From Polycladomyces zharkentensis (GTDB lineage Bacteria > Bacillota > Bacilli > Thermoactinomycetales > JIR-001), in contig NZ_JAFHAP010000008.1 in NCBI RefSeq assembly GCF_016938855.1, positions 496,280-560,279 on the forward strand: DNA of 64,000 nt, in the 5' to 3' direction. Of the stretch, positions 8,936 through 18,479 are shown in pieces. Position 1 is the first letter of the stretch. Each line of letters starts with the position of its first letter. Below the pieces are notes generated by a model. The model was not told the DNA's origin. It ran no database searches and saw nothing but the letters and a program-made list of their open reading frames with translations. The position numbers and the translations under genes are program-made.

Positions 8936-10045
8936 TCACTCCACATCCTTTCTAACCGGTTCAGGCGGATACGTCAGGGCTTCCTCCTCTCCGCGTACCA
9001 CGCGGAGCGCGCCTTCGGCCAACGCCTGCAACTCGTTTTCACCCGGAACGATGTGCACTGGTGCGATCCAACCGATTCGTTGGACAATCTGATCCGTGAA
9101 CATCTTCCCGTATGCCAGACCGCCGGTCAAGATGATCGCATCCAGTTTCCCCTCCAAAACGGTGGCGTAAGCGCCAATCTCCTTTGCCACCTGATACGCC
9201 ATGGCTGAGTAGATCAATTCGGCTTTTTTGTCGCCTTCCTCGATCCGCTTTTCCACTTCGCGCGCATCGGTGGTACCGAGATATCCCATCAGTCCACCTT
9301 TGCCGACGATCATTTTCATGATTTCGCCGGCAAAATATTTTCCCGAAAAACACAACGCCACCAGATCACCCACCGGCAATGTGCCCGCCCGTTCAGGAGA
9401 AAAGGGACCTTCGCCGTGCAATCCGTTATTCACATCGATCACACGACCGTTTTGGTGGGCGCCGACGGTGATCCCGCCACCCATATGCGCGATGACGAAC
9501 CGACACTCCCGGTATGATTTCCCCAATTTGGCCGCCACCCGCCGCGCAACCGCCTTTTGGTTCAATGCGTGAAAGATACTGCGTCGTTCAATCGCCGGCA
9601 TCCCGGAAATCCGAGCGATCGGTTCCAGCTCGTCCACCACGACGGGATCGACAATAAATGCGGGAATATTCAGTTTGGAAGCGATTTCATGCGCGAGTAT
9701 GGCGCCCAAATTGGATGCGTGCACCCCATACTCTCCGGAGCGCAAATCATTCATCATCGCTTCGTTTACCTGATACGTGCCGCCGGGGATGGGACGGAGC
9801 AATCCACCCCGTCCCACCACGGCGCGCAGACGTGTCAGGTTGATTCCTTCTCGATCCAGTGTGTCCAAGATCAGCTGTTTGCGAAACTCATACTGATCAA
9901 ACAGGTTTTCAAACTTGCTCAGCTCTTCCGGGTCGTGCCGCAACGTTTCTTCCAAAATCTGTTTCCCATCGTCAAACACGCCGATTTTGGTCGAGGTCGA
10001 ACCCGGATTGATGGCCAATACCCGAATCGGTTCCTGCACGTCCAT
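8936..10045 (-). CDS. buk: Butyrate kinase (branched-chain fatty-acid kinase)
   Basis: Converts isobutyryl-, isovaleryl- or butyryl-phosphate plus ADP to the free acid plus ATP. It is an acetokinase-superfamily protein: the N-terminal phosphate-binding [31 protein letters not shown] near the middle, and [16 protein letters not shown] towards the C-terminus, about 369 residues. I prefer the second ATG (10045), which has AGGAAATGGAG upstream. It follows bcd by about 85 bases and abuts lpdV. With Ptb it forms the ATP-yielding branch of the pathway. Confidence 0.94.
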   Translation of the reverse strand: MDVQEPIRVLAINPGSTSTKIGVFDDGKQILEETLRHDPEELSKFENLFDQYEFRKQLILDTLDREGINLTRLRAVVGRGGLLRPIPGGTYQVNEAMMNDLRSGEYGVHASNLGAILAHEIASKLNIPAFIVDPVVVDELEPIARISGMPAIERRSIFHALNQKAVARRVAAKLGKSYRECRFVIAHMGGGITVGAHQNGRVIDVNNGLHGEGPFSPERAGTLPVGDLVALCFSGKYFAGEIMKMIVGKGGLMGYLGTTDAREVEKRIEEGDKKAELIYSAMAYQVAKEIGAYATVLEGKLDAIILTGGLAYGKMFTDQIVQRIGWIAPVHIVPGENELQALAEGALRVVRGEEEALTYPPEPVRKDVE

Positions 10046-10129
10046 ACACTCCATTTCCTACAACTCGATTGCCATGTCTGGGAGCAGTCGATACAGTCCA
10101 TTCTTTTGCAATGGATCACCAGACACACT

Positions 10130-11233
10130 TTAACCGTGATGCGTCATATTCAAGGTGTGGCGTTCATTTTGCAAGAACATGCTGCGGGATTGGCGCAAGG
10201 TGGCGATCCGTTCCTCCGCCATCCGGTCAGCCGCCTTGTAAGTCGGGATGTTGTCCCGCTCGGCGATTTCAAACACTTTCATGATGTTGTCATAGATGCC
10301 TTCCACTTTTTTCATCGCCCGATCGCGGTTGTAACCCAACAATTCGTCGGCCACATTGATCAGGCCACCGGCGTTGATCACGTAGTCGGGTGCATACACG
10401 ATTCCCTTTTCTTGGAGAATGTCGCCGTGGCGTTCCTCTTTCAGCTGGTTGTTGGCGGACCCGGCGACCACTTGGCATTTCAGGCGGTCAATCGTTTCGT
10501 CGTTGATGATCGCCCCCAATGCGCACGGGGAGAAGATATCGCACTCGACATCGTAGATTTTGTCCGGGGACACCGCTTCCGCCCCGAAATCTCGAACGGC
10601 CCGTTCCAAATTTTCCTGGTTGATGTCGGTGACGATCAATTTGGCTCCTTCTTTATGCAAGTATTTGCAGAGCTCATATGCCACGCTGCCGACCCCCTGC
10701 ACCGCCACCGTTTTCCCGGACAGCGAATCATTGCCGTAAGCTTTTTTGGCCGCTGCTTTCATTCCGACATAGACACCGTAAGCCGTCACCGGGGAAGGGT
10801 TGCCGCTGGAGCCGAATGCCGGGGACACCCCCGTCACGTAGCGGGTTTCCTGATGGATGATGTCCATGTCTTCCACGGTGGTGCCCACGTCTTCGGCGGT
10901 GATGTAACGGCCGTTCAAGCCTTGGATAAACCGGCCGAACGCGCGGAACATCGCTTCGTTTTTGTCCTTGCGCGGGTCACCGATGATGACTGTTTTCCCC
11001 CCGCCCAGGTTCAAACCGGCCGCCGCCGCTTTGTAGGTCATGCCACGGGCCAAACGCAGGGCGTCGATGATGGCGTCCTCTTCGGAATCATAGGTCCACA
11101 TCCGGGTACCGCCCAAAGCGGGGCCGAGCGTGGTGTCGTGAATGGCAATGATCGCTTTCAAACCGGATTCCCGGTCTTGGCAGAACAGCAATTGTTCGTA
11201 ATCGTATTTTTGCAGGTAATCGAACAGCTTCAT
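10130..11233 (-). CDS. bcd: Leucine (branched-chain amino acid) dehydrogenase
   Basis: NAD-dependent oxidative deamination of Leu, Val and Ile to the keto acids used by the Bkd complex. The 367-residue protein has the Glu/Leu/Phe/Val dehydrogenase catalytic region ([19 protein letters not shown], with the active-site Lys in GGGK), the [11 protein letters not shown] substrate region, and the Rossmann [17 protein letters not shown]. Hydrophobic-specificity family members share [12 protein letters not shown]. The start [10 protein letters not shown] has GGGGGAG upstream (AGGGGGAGCTCCGTC). It lies 14 bases after ptb. Confidence 0.95.
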   Translation of the reverse strand: MKLFDYLQKYDYEQLLFCQDRESGLKAIIAIHDTTLGPALGGTRMWTYDSEEDAIIDALRLARGMTYKAAAAGLNLGGGKTVIIGDPRKDKNEAMFRAFGRFIQGLNGRYITAEDVGTTVEDMDIIHQETRYVTGVSPAFGSSGNPSPVTAYGVYVGMKAAAKKAYGNDSLSGKTVAVQGVGSVAYELCKYLHKEGAKLIVTDINQENLERAVRDFGAEAVSPDKIYDVECDIFSPCALGAIINDETIDRLKCQVVAGSANNQLKEERHGDILQEKGIVYAPDYVINAGGLINVADELLGYNRDRAMKKVEGIYDNIMKVFEIAERDNIPTYKAADRMAEERIATLRQSRSMFLQNERHTLNMTHHG

Positions 11234-11247
11234 GACGGAGCTCCCCC

Positions 11248-12171
11248 TTATACTTGACGTTTATTGAAATCCGCCTGTAATACCGCCATCGCGATCGAGT
11301 TCAGTTTGGCTTCGTGCGTATCCGCTCGCGAAGTGAGGACAACGGGTACCTTGGCACCCAACACCAGACCGCCGATTTTGCTGCGGGCAAAGTAGACCAT
11401 GGATTTGTAGAGCATGTTGCCCGCTTCGATATCGGGGACCAAAAGTACATCGGCGCGACCCGCCACCGGGCTTTTGATCCCTTTGTGCTCGGCCGCTTCC
11501 ACCGATACGGCATTGTCCAGCGCAAACGGACCGTCGACGACAGCCCCCTTGATTTGTCCACGACGGTTCATTTGGGCGAGTGCCGCCGCATCCAGTGTGG
11601 GTTGCATGTTGGGATTGACGACTTCCACCGCTCCAAGTACGGCCACTTTGGGTTCGGCAAGATCCAGCGAGTGACACAACCGGACCACGTTTTGCACGAT
11701 TTGCACTTTCTCCTGAAGTGACGGAGCGATGTTGAGCGCCGGGTCGGTTACGTGAATCAACCGATCGTACCCCGGCACCTCAAACGTCGCCACGTGGCTC
11801 AGCACGCCGGAGCCCCGCAAGCCCGCCTCTTTGTTGAGGACCGCCCGCAGGAAGTCTGCGGTTTGGACCATCCCCTTCATCACCACATCCGCTTGTCCTT
11901 CGCGAACAGCTTGAACCGCTTCCCGACTCGCTAGAGCAGGTTTCGGTTGATCGGTCACCATGTCCGGGTCCAGTGACAAACCAATTTCATCCGCAATCGC
12001 CCGGATTTTGTTCCGATCACCGAACAGGCGGAAATCGGCGATTTGCCGTTTTTTCGCGTCGGCGACTGCTTCCAGCACCTCCCGGTCATCCGCTGCGGCT
12101 ACCGCGACAGTAACAGGTTCCAGTGCTTCCGCTTTCGCCAAGATTTGAGAAAAAGTACGAATGGGTTCCAT
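11248..12171 (-). CDS. ptb: Phosphate butyryltransferase
   Basis: Phosphorolysis of butyryl- and branched acyl-CoA to acyl-phosphate, the substrate of butyrate kinase. The 307-residue product is of the phosphate acetyl/butyryltransferase family; typical segments are [39 protein letters not shown] in two parts, [17 protein letters not shown] and [20 protein letters not shown]. It is the first gene of the bkd operon; the start ATG at 12171 is preceded by AAAGAGGTGGAATC. A sigma-54 promoter lies about 90 bases upstream. Confidence 0.95.
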   Translation of the reverse strand: MEPIRTFSQILAKAEALEPVTVAVAAADDREVLEAVADAKKRQIADFRLFGDRNKIRAIADEIGLSLDPDMVTDQPKPALASREAVQAVREGQADVVMKGMVQTADFLRAVLNKEAGLRGSGVLSHVATFEVPGYDRLIHVTDPALNIAPSLQEKVQIVQNVVRLCHSLDLAEPKVAVLGAVEVVNPNMQPTLDAAALAQMNRRGQIKGAVVDGPFALDNAVSVEAAEHKGIKSPVAGRADVLLVPDIEAGNMLYKSMVYFARSKIGGLVLGAKVPVVLTSRADTHEAKLNSIAMAVLQADFNKRQV

Positions 12172-12260
12172 GATTCCACCTCTTTTTTCCGACCTTGTCT
12201 TTTTTTGCTGGTTCTTTGCTCCATATTGTTCTCGAAATGGTCGGCCCTCATGCAGTTAAG

Positions 12261-12276
12261 TGCAAATCCCGTGCCA
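12261..12276 (-). promoter_or_regulatory. Sigma-54 (-24/-12) promoter of the bkd operon
   Basis: On the minus strand the sequence is TGGCACGGGATTTGCA, a near-perfect fit to the sigma-54 consensus with GG and GC exactly 12 bases apart. The predicted transcription start is near 12250, giving a leader of about 80 bases to ptb. The adjacent activator gene bkdR is of the sigma-54-dependent class. Confidence 0.92.
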
Positions 12277-12375
12277 ATCTCCGTCATCAGATGGACAACT
12301 GCGGAGAAAAAACGCATTTTCCGCTGCTATCCGTGAAATCCGACAGATGCGCAAAAAGAGCGCGAAGAAAATCCC

Positions 12376-12423
12376 TGCAATTTTTTGCACGCATATGATG
12401 GATCTTTCCTGCAAAAAATTGCA
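12376..12423. promoter_or_regulatory. Pair of palindromic sites, probable BkdR upstream activating sequences
   Basis: TGCAATTTTTTGCA at 12376-12389 and its exact reverse complement TGCAAAAAATTGCA at 12410-12423. Each is itself palindromic at the ends (TGCAA...TTGCA). The centres are 34 bp apart, about three helical turns, and lie roughly 110-150 bp upstream of the -24 element, the normal place for an enhancer. The second site touches the bkdR stop codon. Confidence 0.75.
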
Positions 12424-12426
12424 TGA

Positions 12427-14490
12427 TTACATCTCCATCTCCGAATCCAACTGATAACGCTCCAACTTGTAATACAGATTGCGCACGGAGATCCCCAACC
12501 GCCGGGCCGTTTCCGTCTTGTTGCCGCCACATTGCCGATAGGTGCGAAGGATGGTCTCCTTTTCGACGCGGGCCAACACTTCCTGGAGCGTTTCCCCTTC
12601 CGTCTGATCACCCATGTTCGGGAAAGACGCGCGGGACGTGGCTTCCAACGGCGGCAAATGCTCCAACCGCATGGTTCGCTCGTGATAACCCATGTTGATC
12701 ATCGCACGACCCAATATGTTCTCCAGCTCCCGTACATTCCCGGGCCATGAATAGGATTGCAGGGCCTGGAGAGCGCGCGGTTCGATCGTTTCCACATTGC
12801 GTCCGTATTCCTGGTTAAACCGTTTGATCACATGCAAAGCCAAATCGGGCAAATCCTCTTTTCGTTGACGCAAGGGCGGGATGTGGATCGGCAAAACATT
12901 GAGCCGGTAGTACAAATCTTCCCGAAAGCGTTTTTCCCGAATCGACTTTTCCAAATCGACATTGGTGGCGGCAATCACCCGCACATCGACGGGAATCGGT
13001 TTGGTACCGCCGACACGGAGCACTTCCTTTTCCTGAAGGACACGCAGGAGTTTGGCTTGAATGTTGGGAGCCAACTCCCCGATTTCGTCCAAAAAAATGG
13101 TGCCCCCGCTCGCCTCCTCAAACAATCCCTTCTTGCCGCCGCGACGCGCCCCGGTAAAGGCTCCTTCCACATATCCAAACAGTTCGCTTTCCAACAGCGA
13201 CTCGGAAATAGCCGCACAATTGACCCGGACGAATTGGTGGTATTTCCTGTCGCTGTCATTGTGAATGGCATGAGCGAACAGCTCTTTTCCGGTACCGGAT
13301 TCCCCCCGCAACAGAACCGTCGCCCGTGTTTTCGCCGCTTGGCGGGCTTGTTCGACCGCATAGGTGAACGCCTCGCTTCGACCGATGATGTCGTCGAACG
13401 TATACTTCGCCTCCAGCGTTCGGATGATCCGACGGGCCCGTTCCAACTCCTGATTCAGCTTCTTGATCTCGGACATATCGTGCAAAATGCCGACACTGCC
13501 CTTCAGTTCCCCCTCCACGATGATCGGGGCAACATTGACGACGACATCTTTGCGGTGCGGTCCCACTTTCATCGGTACCCCGCGAACCGGTTGCCGTGTC
13601 TTCAACACCTTCATGTGCATGCTTTCCCCTTCGGAAATGTCGGTGTCGGCCGGTTTGCCAATCACATCCTCCGGCTTCAGACCGGTCAACCGGGTATAGG
13701 CGGGGTTGATCAGGATGCCGATTCCCTGTGCATCCACGACGGAGATGGCATCGTCGGAGGAGTCGATAATCGCTTGCAGCAAACTTTTCATGCTTTCCAG
13801 GTTGGTCACTTGCTGACTCAGGGAGGCCACTTCCGTGATGTCCCGAAAAACGGCCACGGCGCCGATCACGTTGCCATGACGGTCCGTAACCGGCACGCGG
13901 TTGGTCACGATTCGCGTGCCGTCGGGTAATGTCTGTTGGCGGTTCAGCTCCCGTTTGCCGGTTTTCAGCACATAATCCAACCGGGTATTGGGGATCGTCT
14001 CCGTAACCGGTTTGCCCATCACGTCGGACATCCTCATCTTCATCAATCGTTCGGCTGCCCGGTTGAACAGCGTGATTTTCCCCTGTTTGTTGACGGCGAT
14101 CATCCCGTCATGCGTGGAGTTGAGGATCGCATCCAACTCCCGCTGCCGGGAACGCCATGCCTCAAACCACGTCTCTTTCTCATCAATCAATTGCAACATG
14201 AGATTGGCGACAGCACCCGAGATGACCAGTGTCCCCTGTTCCGTCAGACGGCACAATCGTTCGTAAACGGACGGGTCTCCGGTCACCTCCAAGATGACAT
14301 CGGGCCGCTCTCGCAGAAAAGGGGTTACGTCCGTACCGGTCGGAATCCCCTTATCCCGGGCCAAACGAATGGCAGGAGCGTGTTCGTTCAAATCGACCAC
14401 ACCCATCACTGCCACTCGGTCCATTTCGGACAAGGTCCGAAGAAGTGCCGTTCCTCCCTTTCCCCCACCCACAATCAGAAACCGTTTCAC
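12427..14490 (-). CDS. bkdR: Sigma-54-dependent transcriptional activator BkdR
   Basis: 687 residues in the order: N-terminal Rossmann-like sensor ([17 protein letters not shown] and [14 protein letters not shown], residues 1-110), two PAS domains (about 120-225 and 235-345), a sigma-54 AAA+ domain (about 365-600) with Walker A GESGTGKE, the sigma-54-contacting GAFTGA loop and Walker [12 protein letters not shown], and a Fis-type helix-turn-helix at the C-terminus ([17 protein letters not shown]). This is the architecture of Bacillus BkdR, activator of branched-chain amino acid catabolism. The GTG start at 14490 has AAGGGGGGAG upstream. The gene sits directly upstream of the operon it should control, with the promoter and enhancer candidates in between. 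Confidence 0.95.
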   Translation of the reverse strand: MKRFLIVGGGKGGTALLRTLSEMDRVAVMGVVDLNEHAPAIRLARDKGIPTGTDVTPFLRERPDVILEVTGDPSVYERLCRLTEQGTLVISGAVANLMLQLIDEKETWFEAWRSRQRELDAILNSTHDGMIAVNKQGKITLFNRAAERLMKMRMSDVMGKPVTETIPNTRLDYVLKTGKRELNRQQTLPDGTRIVTNRVPVTDRHGNVIGAVAVFRDITEVASLSQQVTNLESMKSLLQAIIDSSDDAISVVDAQGIGILINPAYTRLTGLKPEDVIGKPADTDISEGESMHMKVLKTRQPVRGVPMKVGPHRKDVVVNVAPIIVEGELKGSVGILHDMSEIKKLNQELERARRIIRTLEAKYTFDDIIGRSEAFTYAVEQARQAAKTRATVLLRGESGTGKELFAHAIHNDSDRKYHQFVRVNCAAISESLLESELFGYVEGAFTGARRGGKKGLFEEASGGTIFLDEIGELAPNIQAKLLRVLQEKEVLRVGGTKPIPVDVRVIAATNVDLEKSIREKRFREDLYYRLNVLPIHIPPLRQRKEDLPDLALHVIKRFNQEYGRNVETIEPRALQALQSYSWPGNVRELENILGRAMINMGYHERTMRLEHLPPLEATSRASFPNMGDQTEGETLQEVLARVEKETILRTYRQCGGNKTETARRLGISVRNLYYKLERYQLDSEMEM

Positions 14491-14631
14491 AATCTCCCCC
14501 CTTTGTGGTGTGAGGTGTCAATCCGGTATCATCTTACCATAACCGGAAGTTTTTCATGTAAGACCAAACCGTGGAAAACAGACATGAATTAAGATACCAT
14601 TATGGAGAGAGGAAAGAAAGGCGGTTTGGAC

Positions 14632-14883
14632 ATGTTGTACCAACGATTGCTCGCCATCGTCGTGCTGTGTATCCCCGGAGCGCTGGGCGTATACGGCTGG
14701 ACGCTGATGCGTGATGTTTTCTTCAATTATTTTGCCAGCGGGCGTTTTGCGTGGCTTCCTTTTATAGGAGGACTGGCGCTGTTTTTGTTCGGATTGTGTT
14801 TTCTCGCCGGTTTTATTTTCTACCGCGACCTCAAACGCAACCAAATCCAGCCCAAACTGCGGAGATGGATCAAGAGAAAATAG
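14632..14883 (+). CDS. yqzF: DUF2627 membrane protein (YqzF-like)
   Basis: 83 residues with two or three hydrophobic helices (MLYQRLLAIVVLCIPGALG; LPFIGGLALFLFGLCFLAGFIFY) and a basic C-terminal tail ending RRWIKRK. Size and pattern match DUF2627 (Bacillus YqzF), and in Bacillus that gene is also next to the bkd activator gene. AAAGGCGG precedes the chosen ATG. Function is unknown. It is transcribed divergently from bkdR. A CCAGCC-GTT-GGCTGG hairpin at about 14914-14928 may end the transcript. Confidence 0.8.
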   Translation: MLYQRLLAIVVLCIPGALGVYGWTLMRDVFFNYFASGRFAWLPFIGGLALFLFGLCFLAGFIFYRDLKRNQIQPKLRRWIKRK

Positions 14884-15140
14884 GCGGTTGCCAGGGGTTC
14901 AAAATTGTGCCAACCAGCCGTTGGCTGGATGATCTTTTTACGGCGCATCTGATCGTACGATCCGATCCATCCTTTCCAAAAAGGGTGGCCTTTTTCCGGC
15001 ATTCGACCTTTGGGTGGAAACGAAACAGAGGCTGAAAGGGAAGAGGCTCACCCCAATCCGATCAGAACGGGATCACAACGCACACCTCCCCGTACGGACA
15101 CATATCCTGGATGGTAGCCCATCCCCGAGGAGGAACGTGC

Positions 15141-16133
15141 ATGTCAGTTTCATACGATCGATATTGGACCTCTTCCCTTCGCCACCAGGTTTTGTCCCTC
15201 TCCCGCCAAGGTCGGCAAAAAATCGCCTCCATTCGCCCATCCATCCGCGATCTGTCCCTGATGAAACAGCTGGACCGATTTGATCAGGCATTTCAGTCGT
15301 TGGAACAGATGGCCACCGATCAGCATTGCACAGCAGATCAGTTGTATGAGGCGCTGCATCAAGTGCATCATACTCATCAGAAATTGATGATGGTGATGTT
15401 CCATCGTCCATCCCACCCCGCTTCGGTTCACGGTATGTCCGACAAGTCATCCGACGATGAGTTGCCGTCGTCCGAGACCGCTTCGGAAACCGAAATCCAA
15501 ACCCACCCCGTTCCCCCGGGAAAACACAAGCTGCCGCCGCTTCCCTACCCCTACAACGCCCTGGAACCATACATCGATGAAAGAACGATGCGCCTGCACC
15601 ATGACGAGCATCACAAAAGTTATGTCGACGGCTTGAACAAAGCGGAACTGATGATGGCGCAAGCGAGAAAAACCGGCGACTTCGATCTGATCAAACATTG
15701 GGAACGGGAAGCAGCCTTCAATGGAGCGGGGCATTATCTGCACACTTTGTTTTGGGAAACGATGGCTCCGCATGCCGGAGGAACACCCAAAGGCCCGATT
15801 CGAAAGCAAATCGAACGGGATTTCGGCAGTTTCCATGCGTTCAAGAATCACTTCTCGCAAGCTGCCGAAAAAGTGGAAGGAGGAGGCTGGGCGATTCTCG
15901 TCTGGGCACCGCGCGCCCAACGGTTGGAGATCCTGCAGGCGGAAAAGCACCAAAACCTGTCACAATGGGATGTGATCCCTCTCCTGCCTTTGGATGTGTG
16001 GGAACACGCCTATTATTTGAAATACCCCAACAAACGGAAAGACTACATCAAAGCCTGGTGGCACGTTGTCAACTGGCCCGCGGTCAACCGCCGTTTTGTC
16101 CGGGCGCAAACGATCCGATGGCAACCGTATTGA
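15141..16133 (+). CDS. sodF: Iron/manganese superoxide dismutase with N-terminal extension (SodF-like)
   Basis: Dismutates superoxide to oxygen and hydrogen peroxide. The enzyme domain occupies about residues 128-330: KLPPLPYPYNALEPYID, metal-ligand histidines in MRLHHDEHHKSYVDGLN and GHYLHTLFWE, and the Asp and His of LPLDVWEHAYYLKY. Before it is an extra segment of about 125 residues, predicted helical (DLSLMKQLDRFDQAFQSLEQ) and then acidic/Ser-rich, as in the longer SodF/YojM-type Bacillus proteins rather than the 200-residue SodA. Start ATG 15141 follows GAGGAGG. The role of the extension is unknown. Confidence 0.92.
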   Translation: MSVSYDRYWTSSLRHQVLSLSRQGRQKIASIRPSIRDLSLMKQLDRFDQAFQSLEQMATDQHCTADQLYEALHQVHHTHQKLMMVMFHRPSHPASVHGMSDKSSDDELPSSETASETEIQTHPVPPGKHKLPPLPYPYNALEPYIDERTMRLHHDEHHKSYVDGLNKAELMMAQARKTGDFDLIKHWEREAAFNGAGHYLHTLFWETMAPHAGGTPKGPIRKQIERDFGSFHAFKNHFSQAAEKVEGGGWAILVWAPRAQRLEILQAEKHQNLSQWDVIPLLPLDVWEHAYYLKYPNKRKDYIKAWWHVVNWPAVNRRFVRAQTIRWQPY

Positions 16134-16134
16134 A

Positions 16135-16162
16135 AAAGGACCGATCGTCCGCCGATCGGCCT
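16135..16162 (+). terminator. Stem-loop after sodF
   Basis: AAGG(A)CCGATCG pairs with CGATCGGCCTT, a strong stem with one bulge, right after the sodF stop. There is no clear T-run, so termination is plausible rather than sure. Confidence 0.45.
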
Positions 16163-16208
16163 TCCACACAGCCGTGGCGGAAAATCGGTCCCTCCGTTGG
16201 GACAGAGA

Positions 16209-16400
16209 TTATGTATCCCGGTCGTCGTTTTCATGGTGGTCCGATTGCGTTTCTTCGGATTTTTTCCGTTTGCGGAACAATCCAGGGGCCTCAAAATGAA
16301 GTCGTTCCTCAATCTGGTACTCAATTTTCACACGTCCTTTTTGCGATCGCGTTTCCAGCCATTCGTATTCGTCGTCGTACTGGTTGTTCCGTTCGGACAT
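16209..16400 (-). CDS. Small hydrophilic protein, unknown
   Basis: 63 residues, rich in Glu, Arg, Lys and Asp, with no hydrophobic segment (MSERNNQYDDEYEWLETRSQ at the start, a charged tail ending DHHENDDRDT). I do not recognise a family. A GGGAGGG ribosome binding site 7 bases before the ATG at 16398-16400 supports it as a real gene. It lies 20 bases downstream of the membrane protein gene on the same strand and is probably cotranscribed with it. Confidence 0.5.
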   Translation of the reverse strand: MSERNNQYDDEYEWLETRSQKGRVKIEYQIEERLHFEAPGLFRKRKKSEETQSDHHENDDRDT

Positions 16401-16420
16401 CCACGATTCCCTCCCGCGTT

Positions 16421-16954
16421 TTATCTGGAAATGAACAAAAACCAACCGTACGGCAGACAAGCCAAAACGGCCAAAGCCAGCGCAATGATGAGCGCCTGCA
16501 TGCCATGGGCGAAATCATCGGCTCTGCGGTCGTTGATTCTTGAGTTGATATCCGCGCACTTGGCGTATTTTTTGATCAGCGCCTTTCTCAGAACCGCTTG
16601 TTTTTCGGGATATTGCGCTTGGATATCCCACGTCCGGGGCATCCACTCATAGTTGACCGGCCACAAAAATTTGGAGAAAAAGACCATACTGACGCAGATT
16701 GACAAAAATGATCCTCCCAATAACAACAACAAGATGCCGGATGTCAAAGGGGAAGTCATGGAAATGGCGGTTACCAGTTTTTTTGCCAAGTAATAAAAGC
16801 CGCCCATCATTGCCGTGATCATGGCAATCGGTATCTGAATGCGCATTTCCATCGTGTCTTTTCTGACCATCTCTTTGTCATACATTTCTTTCATCAACTC
16901 ATAGAGCTCTTGTTCCGACATCGGTTTGTCTTGTGATGGATTCTTTTGCGTCAT
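16421..16954 (-). CDS. Membrane protein of unknown function
   Basis: 177 residues. An N-terminal acidic cytoplasmic segment (PSQDKPMSEQELYELMKEMY) is followed by two hydrophobic helices at about 37-60 and 72-95, a soluble stretch of about 60 residues containing WPVNYEWMPRTWD, and a C-terminal helix (ALIIALALAVLACLPYGWFLF). I do not recognise the family. The start ATG at 16954 has GGTGAGGG about 11 bases upstream. A short AT-rich gap separates it from the divergently oriented gene at 17247. Confidence 0.6.
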   Translation of the reverse strand: MTQKNPSQDKPMSEQELYELMKEMYDKEMVRKDTMEMRIQIPIAMITAMMGGFYYLAKKLVTAISMTSPLTSGILLLLLGGSFLSICVSMVFFSKFLWPVNYEWMPRTWDIQAQYPEKQAVLRKALIKKYAKCADINSRINDRRADDFAHGMQALIIALALAVLACLPYGWFLFISR

Positions 16955-17246
16955 CCTGTATCTGCCCTCACCAACCGGCATCAATTATTTTTATTTTAAC
17001 AAAAAATCAACCCGTCGGGTGATCGTTTTCATATGGTTTAATTCAGTATTTGCATGCATCGTTCACTCTCACACCTTTTTTGTTGCTTCCCATCCTTTAC
17101 CCGTCTTTTGCGATGGTTCCAACAACTATAGCACATTTCGCTCTTTCAGGAGGATATGAAAAATAAGACTTGAACACTGGCCATTAAGTCCAATCGAATG
17201 GAAGATAGATTCATAATTAGAGAGAATTCAGAAAGAGGTGATAAAG

Positions 17247-17620
17247 ATGGCGATCATTACAACCGGGGCTAATGAGAACCGCAGCAGGGATATGAAGTCT
17301 TTATCTGTTCGCGCAGCGAATATCGGCGCAGATTCGGCCGACGTGCTGCTCGAAGTGTTTCGTGCCGTCCCGTCAGCCGGGGACGGGCCGGCCTCGCAAG
17401 AGCTCTATGTGCAGCGTCTCGTTTCCGTTGAACCCAACCAGTTGCAAACCTTTGACAATATTTTTGCCGTGCCGTAACGGTGAAATTGACGACTTCAGGC
17501 CCGGGAGAGAATACGATCGCTGTTTCCGTGGCTGCCAGAGACGCGCAGCGACGAGTCATTCCCGGCTTTCCTACTGACCCGGTCTTTCCGATCACTCCGT
17601 CAGAGGCTCAACCAATCTAA
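17247..17620 (+). pseudogene. Frameshifted small protein gene, unknown function
   Basis: The open frame from ATG 17247 (AGAGGTGATAAAG upstream) gives 76 residues beginning MAIITTGANENRSRD and stops at 17477. A second frame, beginning at GTA 17474, continues sensibly for 48 codons (VTVKLTTSGPGENTIAVSV, then AARDAQRRVIPGF) to TAA 17618-17620. Loss of one base near 17470 in the GCC-GTG-CCG run best explains this. The product looks like a small beta-rich protein of the kind annotated as hypothetical in spore formers; I cannot name a family. The second part may also have lost its natural end, because an IS605-type remnant begins at 17622. Confidence 0.6.
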
Positions 17621-17621
17621 C

Positions 17622-17651
17622 TTCACAGGCTTGGACGAAGCCTTCGTAGAT
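17622..17651 (+). mobile_element. Left piece of an IS605-family remnant, ending in the TAGAT duplication
   Basis: CAGGCTTGGACGAAGCC and the following bases match the 3' end of the tnpB gene of the element at 50573-51955 (reverse strand). Positions 17647-17651 are TAGAT, repeated at 24293-24297, after which the match to the same tnpB end resumes. The remnant was therefore one piece before the Tn3-type insertion. Confidence 0.8.
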
Positions 17652-17906
17652 GGGGTAGAGGGAGCGAAGACCGATTTTGGGGCCACCTATACAGAAAGTG
17701 GAAATTTATCCGTAAAAAGTACCGAAAAACATTATGGGATTGGAACTTCCTTATCTTTTTGAGTATTCATCTAACCAAATCCAAGGTGTTTTACTTGTGA
17801 AAGCGGCGAATAAGTTCCGACACTTATACTTCTAGGAACTTTTTTGATCCGGTTTTCCATTAACTGGATAGATGGCACCAAAATCGACAGATGCTCCTTC
17901 TACCCC
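17652..17906. mobile_element. 255-bp Tn3-derived miniature inverted-repeat element (TIME-like)
   Basis: Inward-facing ends: GGGGTAGAGGGAGCG at 17652 and its imperfect inverse at 17906 (reads GGGGTAGAAGGAGCA on the minus strand). The interior from 17700 to 17845 resembles the untranslated region between the right-hand repeat and the transposase start: both contain ATTGGAACTTCCT and TTCTAGGAACTTT. It thus looks like a transposon from which the coding part was deleted. Its right junction cuts a methyltransferase gene. Confidence 0.8.
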
Positions 17907-18224
17907 ATATTGCTGCACCCCCTGTTTGACGGCTCTCTCAAGGCTGTCTTCGGTGTATCTCGCTCGACTGAGGGTTATGGGTGTGCTCTGGGTTCGCATT
18001 ACCCACGCCAAGGCGGTCTCCTGGTCAGGGCACGACGCAGCGCGTTCAGGGTCAAAAAACTTGAGAGCCCCCGCCAGATTCCGTCCCATGTTTGTGAACT
18101 CCTCATCCGTAAACAAATGATAGGCGAGAAAATCATTAAAGATCTTTGGGGAATCGTACATAGCATGATAGGCACGAGCGTAGGCAGATATCAGTGCGGT
18201 AAGGCTAACTTGGTTTTCTTCCAT
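17907..18224 (-). pseudogene. 5' fragment of an LCM-type SAM-dependent methyltransferase
   Basis: The N-terminal about 106 residues (SLTALISAYARAYHAMYDSP, LAWVMRTQSTPITLSRARY, ERAVKQGVQQY) match the leucine carboxyl methyltransferase/PKS O-methyltransferase family. The sequence breaks off exactly at the end of the miniature element at 17906, and the open frame continues only into the repeat, giving a stop at 17832. The SAM-binding core and the rest of the gene are absent. A strong AAAAAGGAGG precedes the ATG at 18224, so a short product could still be translated, but it cannot be an enzyme. Confidence 0.8.
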
Positions 18225-18418
18225 CGAAAATCCTCCTTTTTAGAAAGGCCGTGAAAAGGCCGTGATCTGGAAAAGATTTTTTTGAATCGGTGGAATTGTC
18301 CTTTCCCAACTTGGGTTCTGGTGGTTGGGCTAACCTATGCTGCCTCTATAAAAAGCGAATTACGTTGTCCGCTCCGCTCGGAAATCGCCTATTCATTTTA
18401 ACGCTTCAACGCTAGTCT

Positions 18419-18447
18419 ATACCCCACCTGAATTTTAAACATATGTT
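18419..18447 (+). promoter_or_regulatory. Sporulation-type promoter candidate upstream of ATP-grasp gene 1
   Basis: ATAC (18419-18422), 17 bases, then CATATGTT (18440-18447), close to the mother-cell sigma-K/sigma-E pattern AC-N16/17-CATANNNT. The same arrangement precedes the second copy. Confidence 0.5.
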
Positions 18448-18479
18448 GTTCTATGAGTGAAGAAAGGGGGCCGGTTCTG

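Noticed and set aside
9557-11257. 566-codon plus-strand frame opposite buk and bcd
   Set aside because: Shadow of the two enzyme genes on the minus strand; no ribosome binding site and no recognisable domain.
12376-12423. Intrinsic terminator for bkdR
   Set aside because: The two TGCAA...TTGCA palindromes are AT-rich and weak as RNA stems; position and symmetry fit activator sites better.
14820-15283. Several short frames between the DUF2627 gene and sodF
   Set aside because: They overlap the sodF start region or each other and none has a ribosome binding site or coding character.
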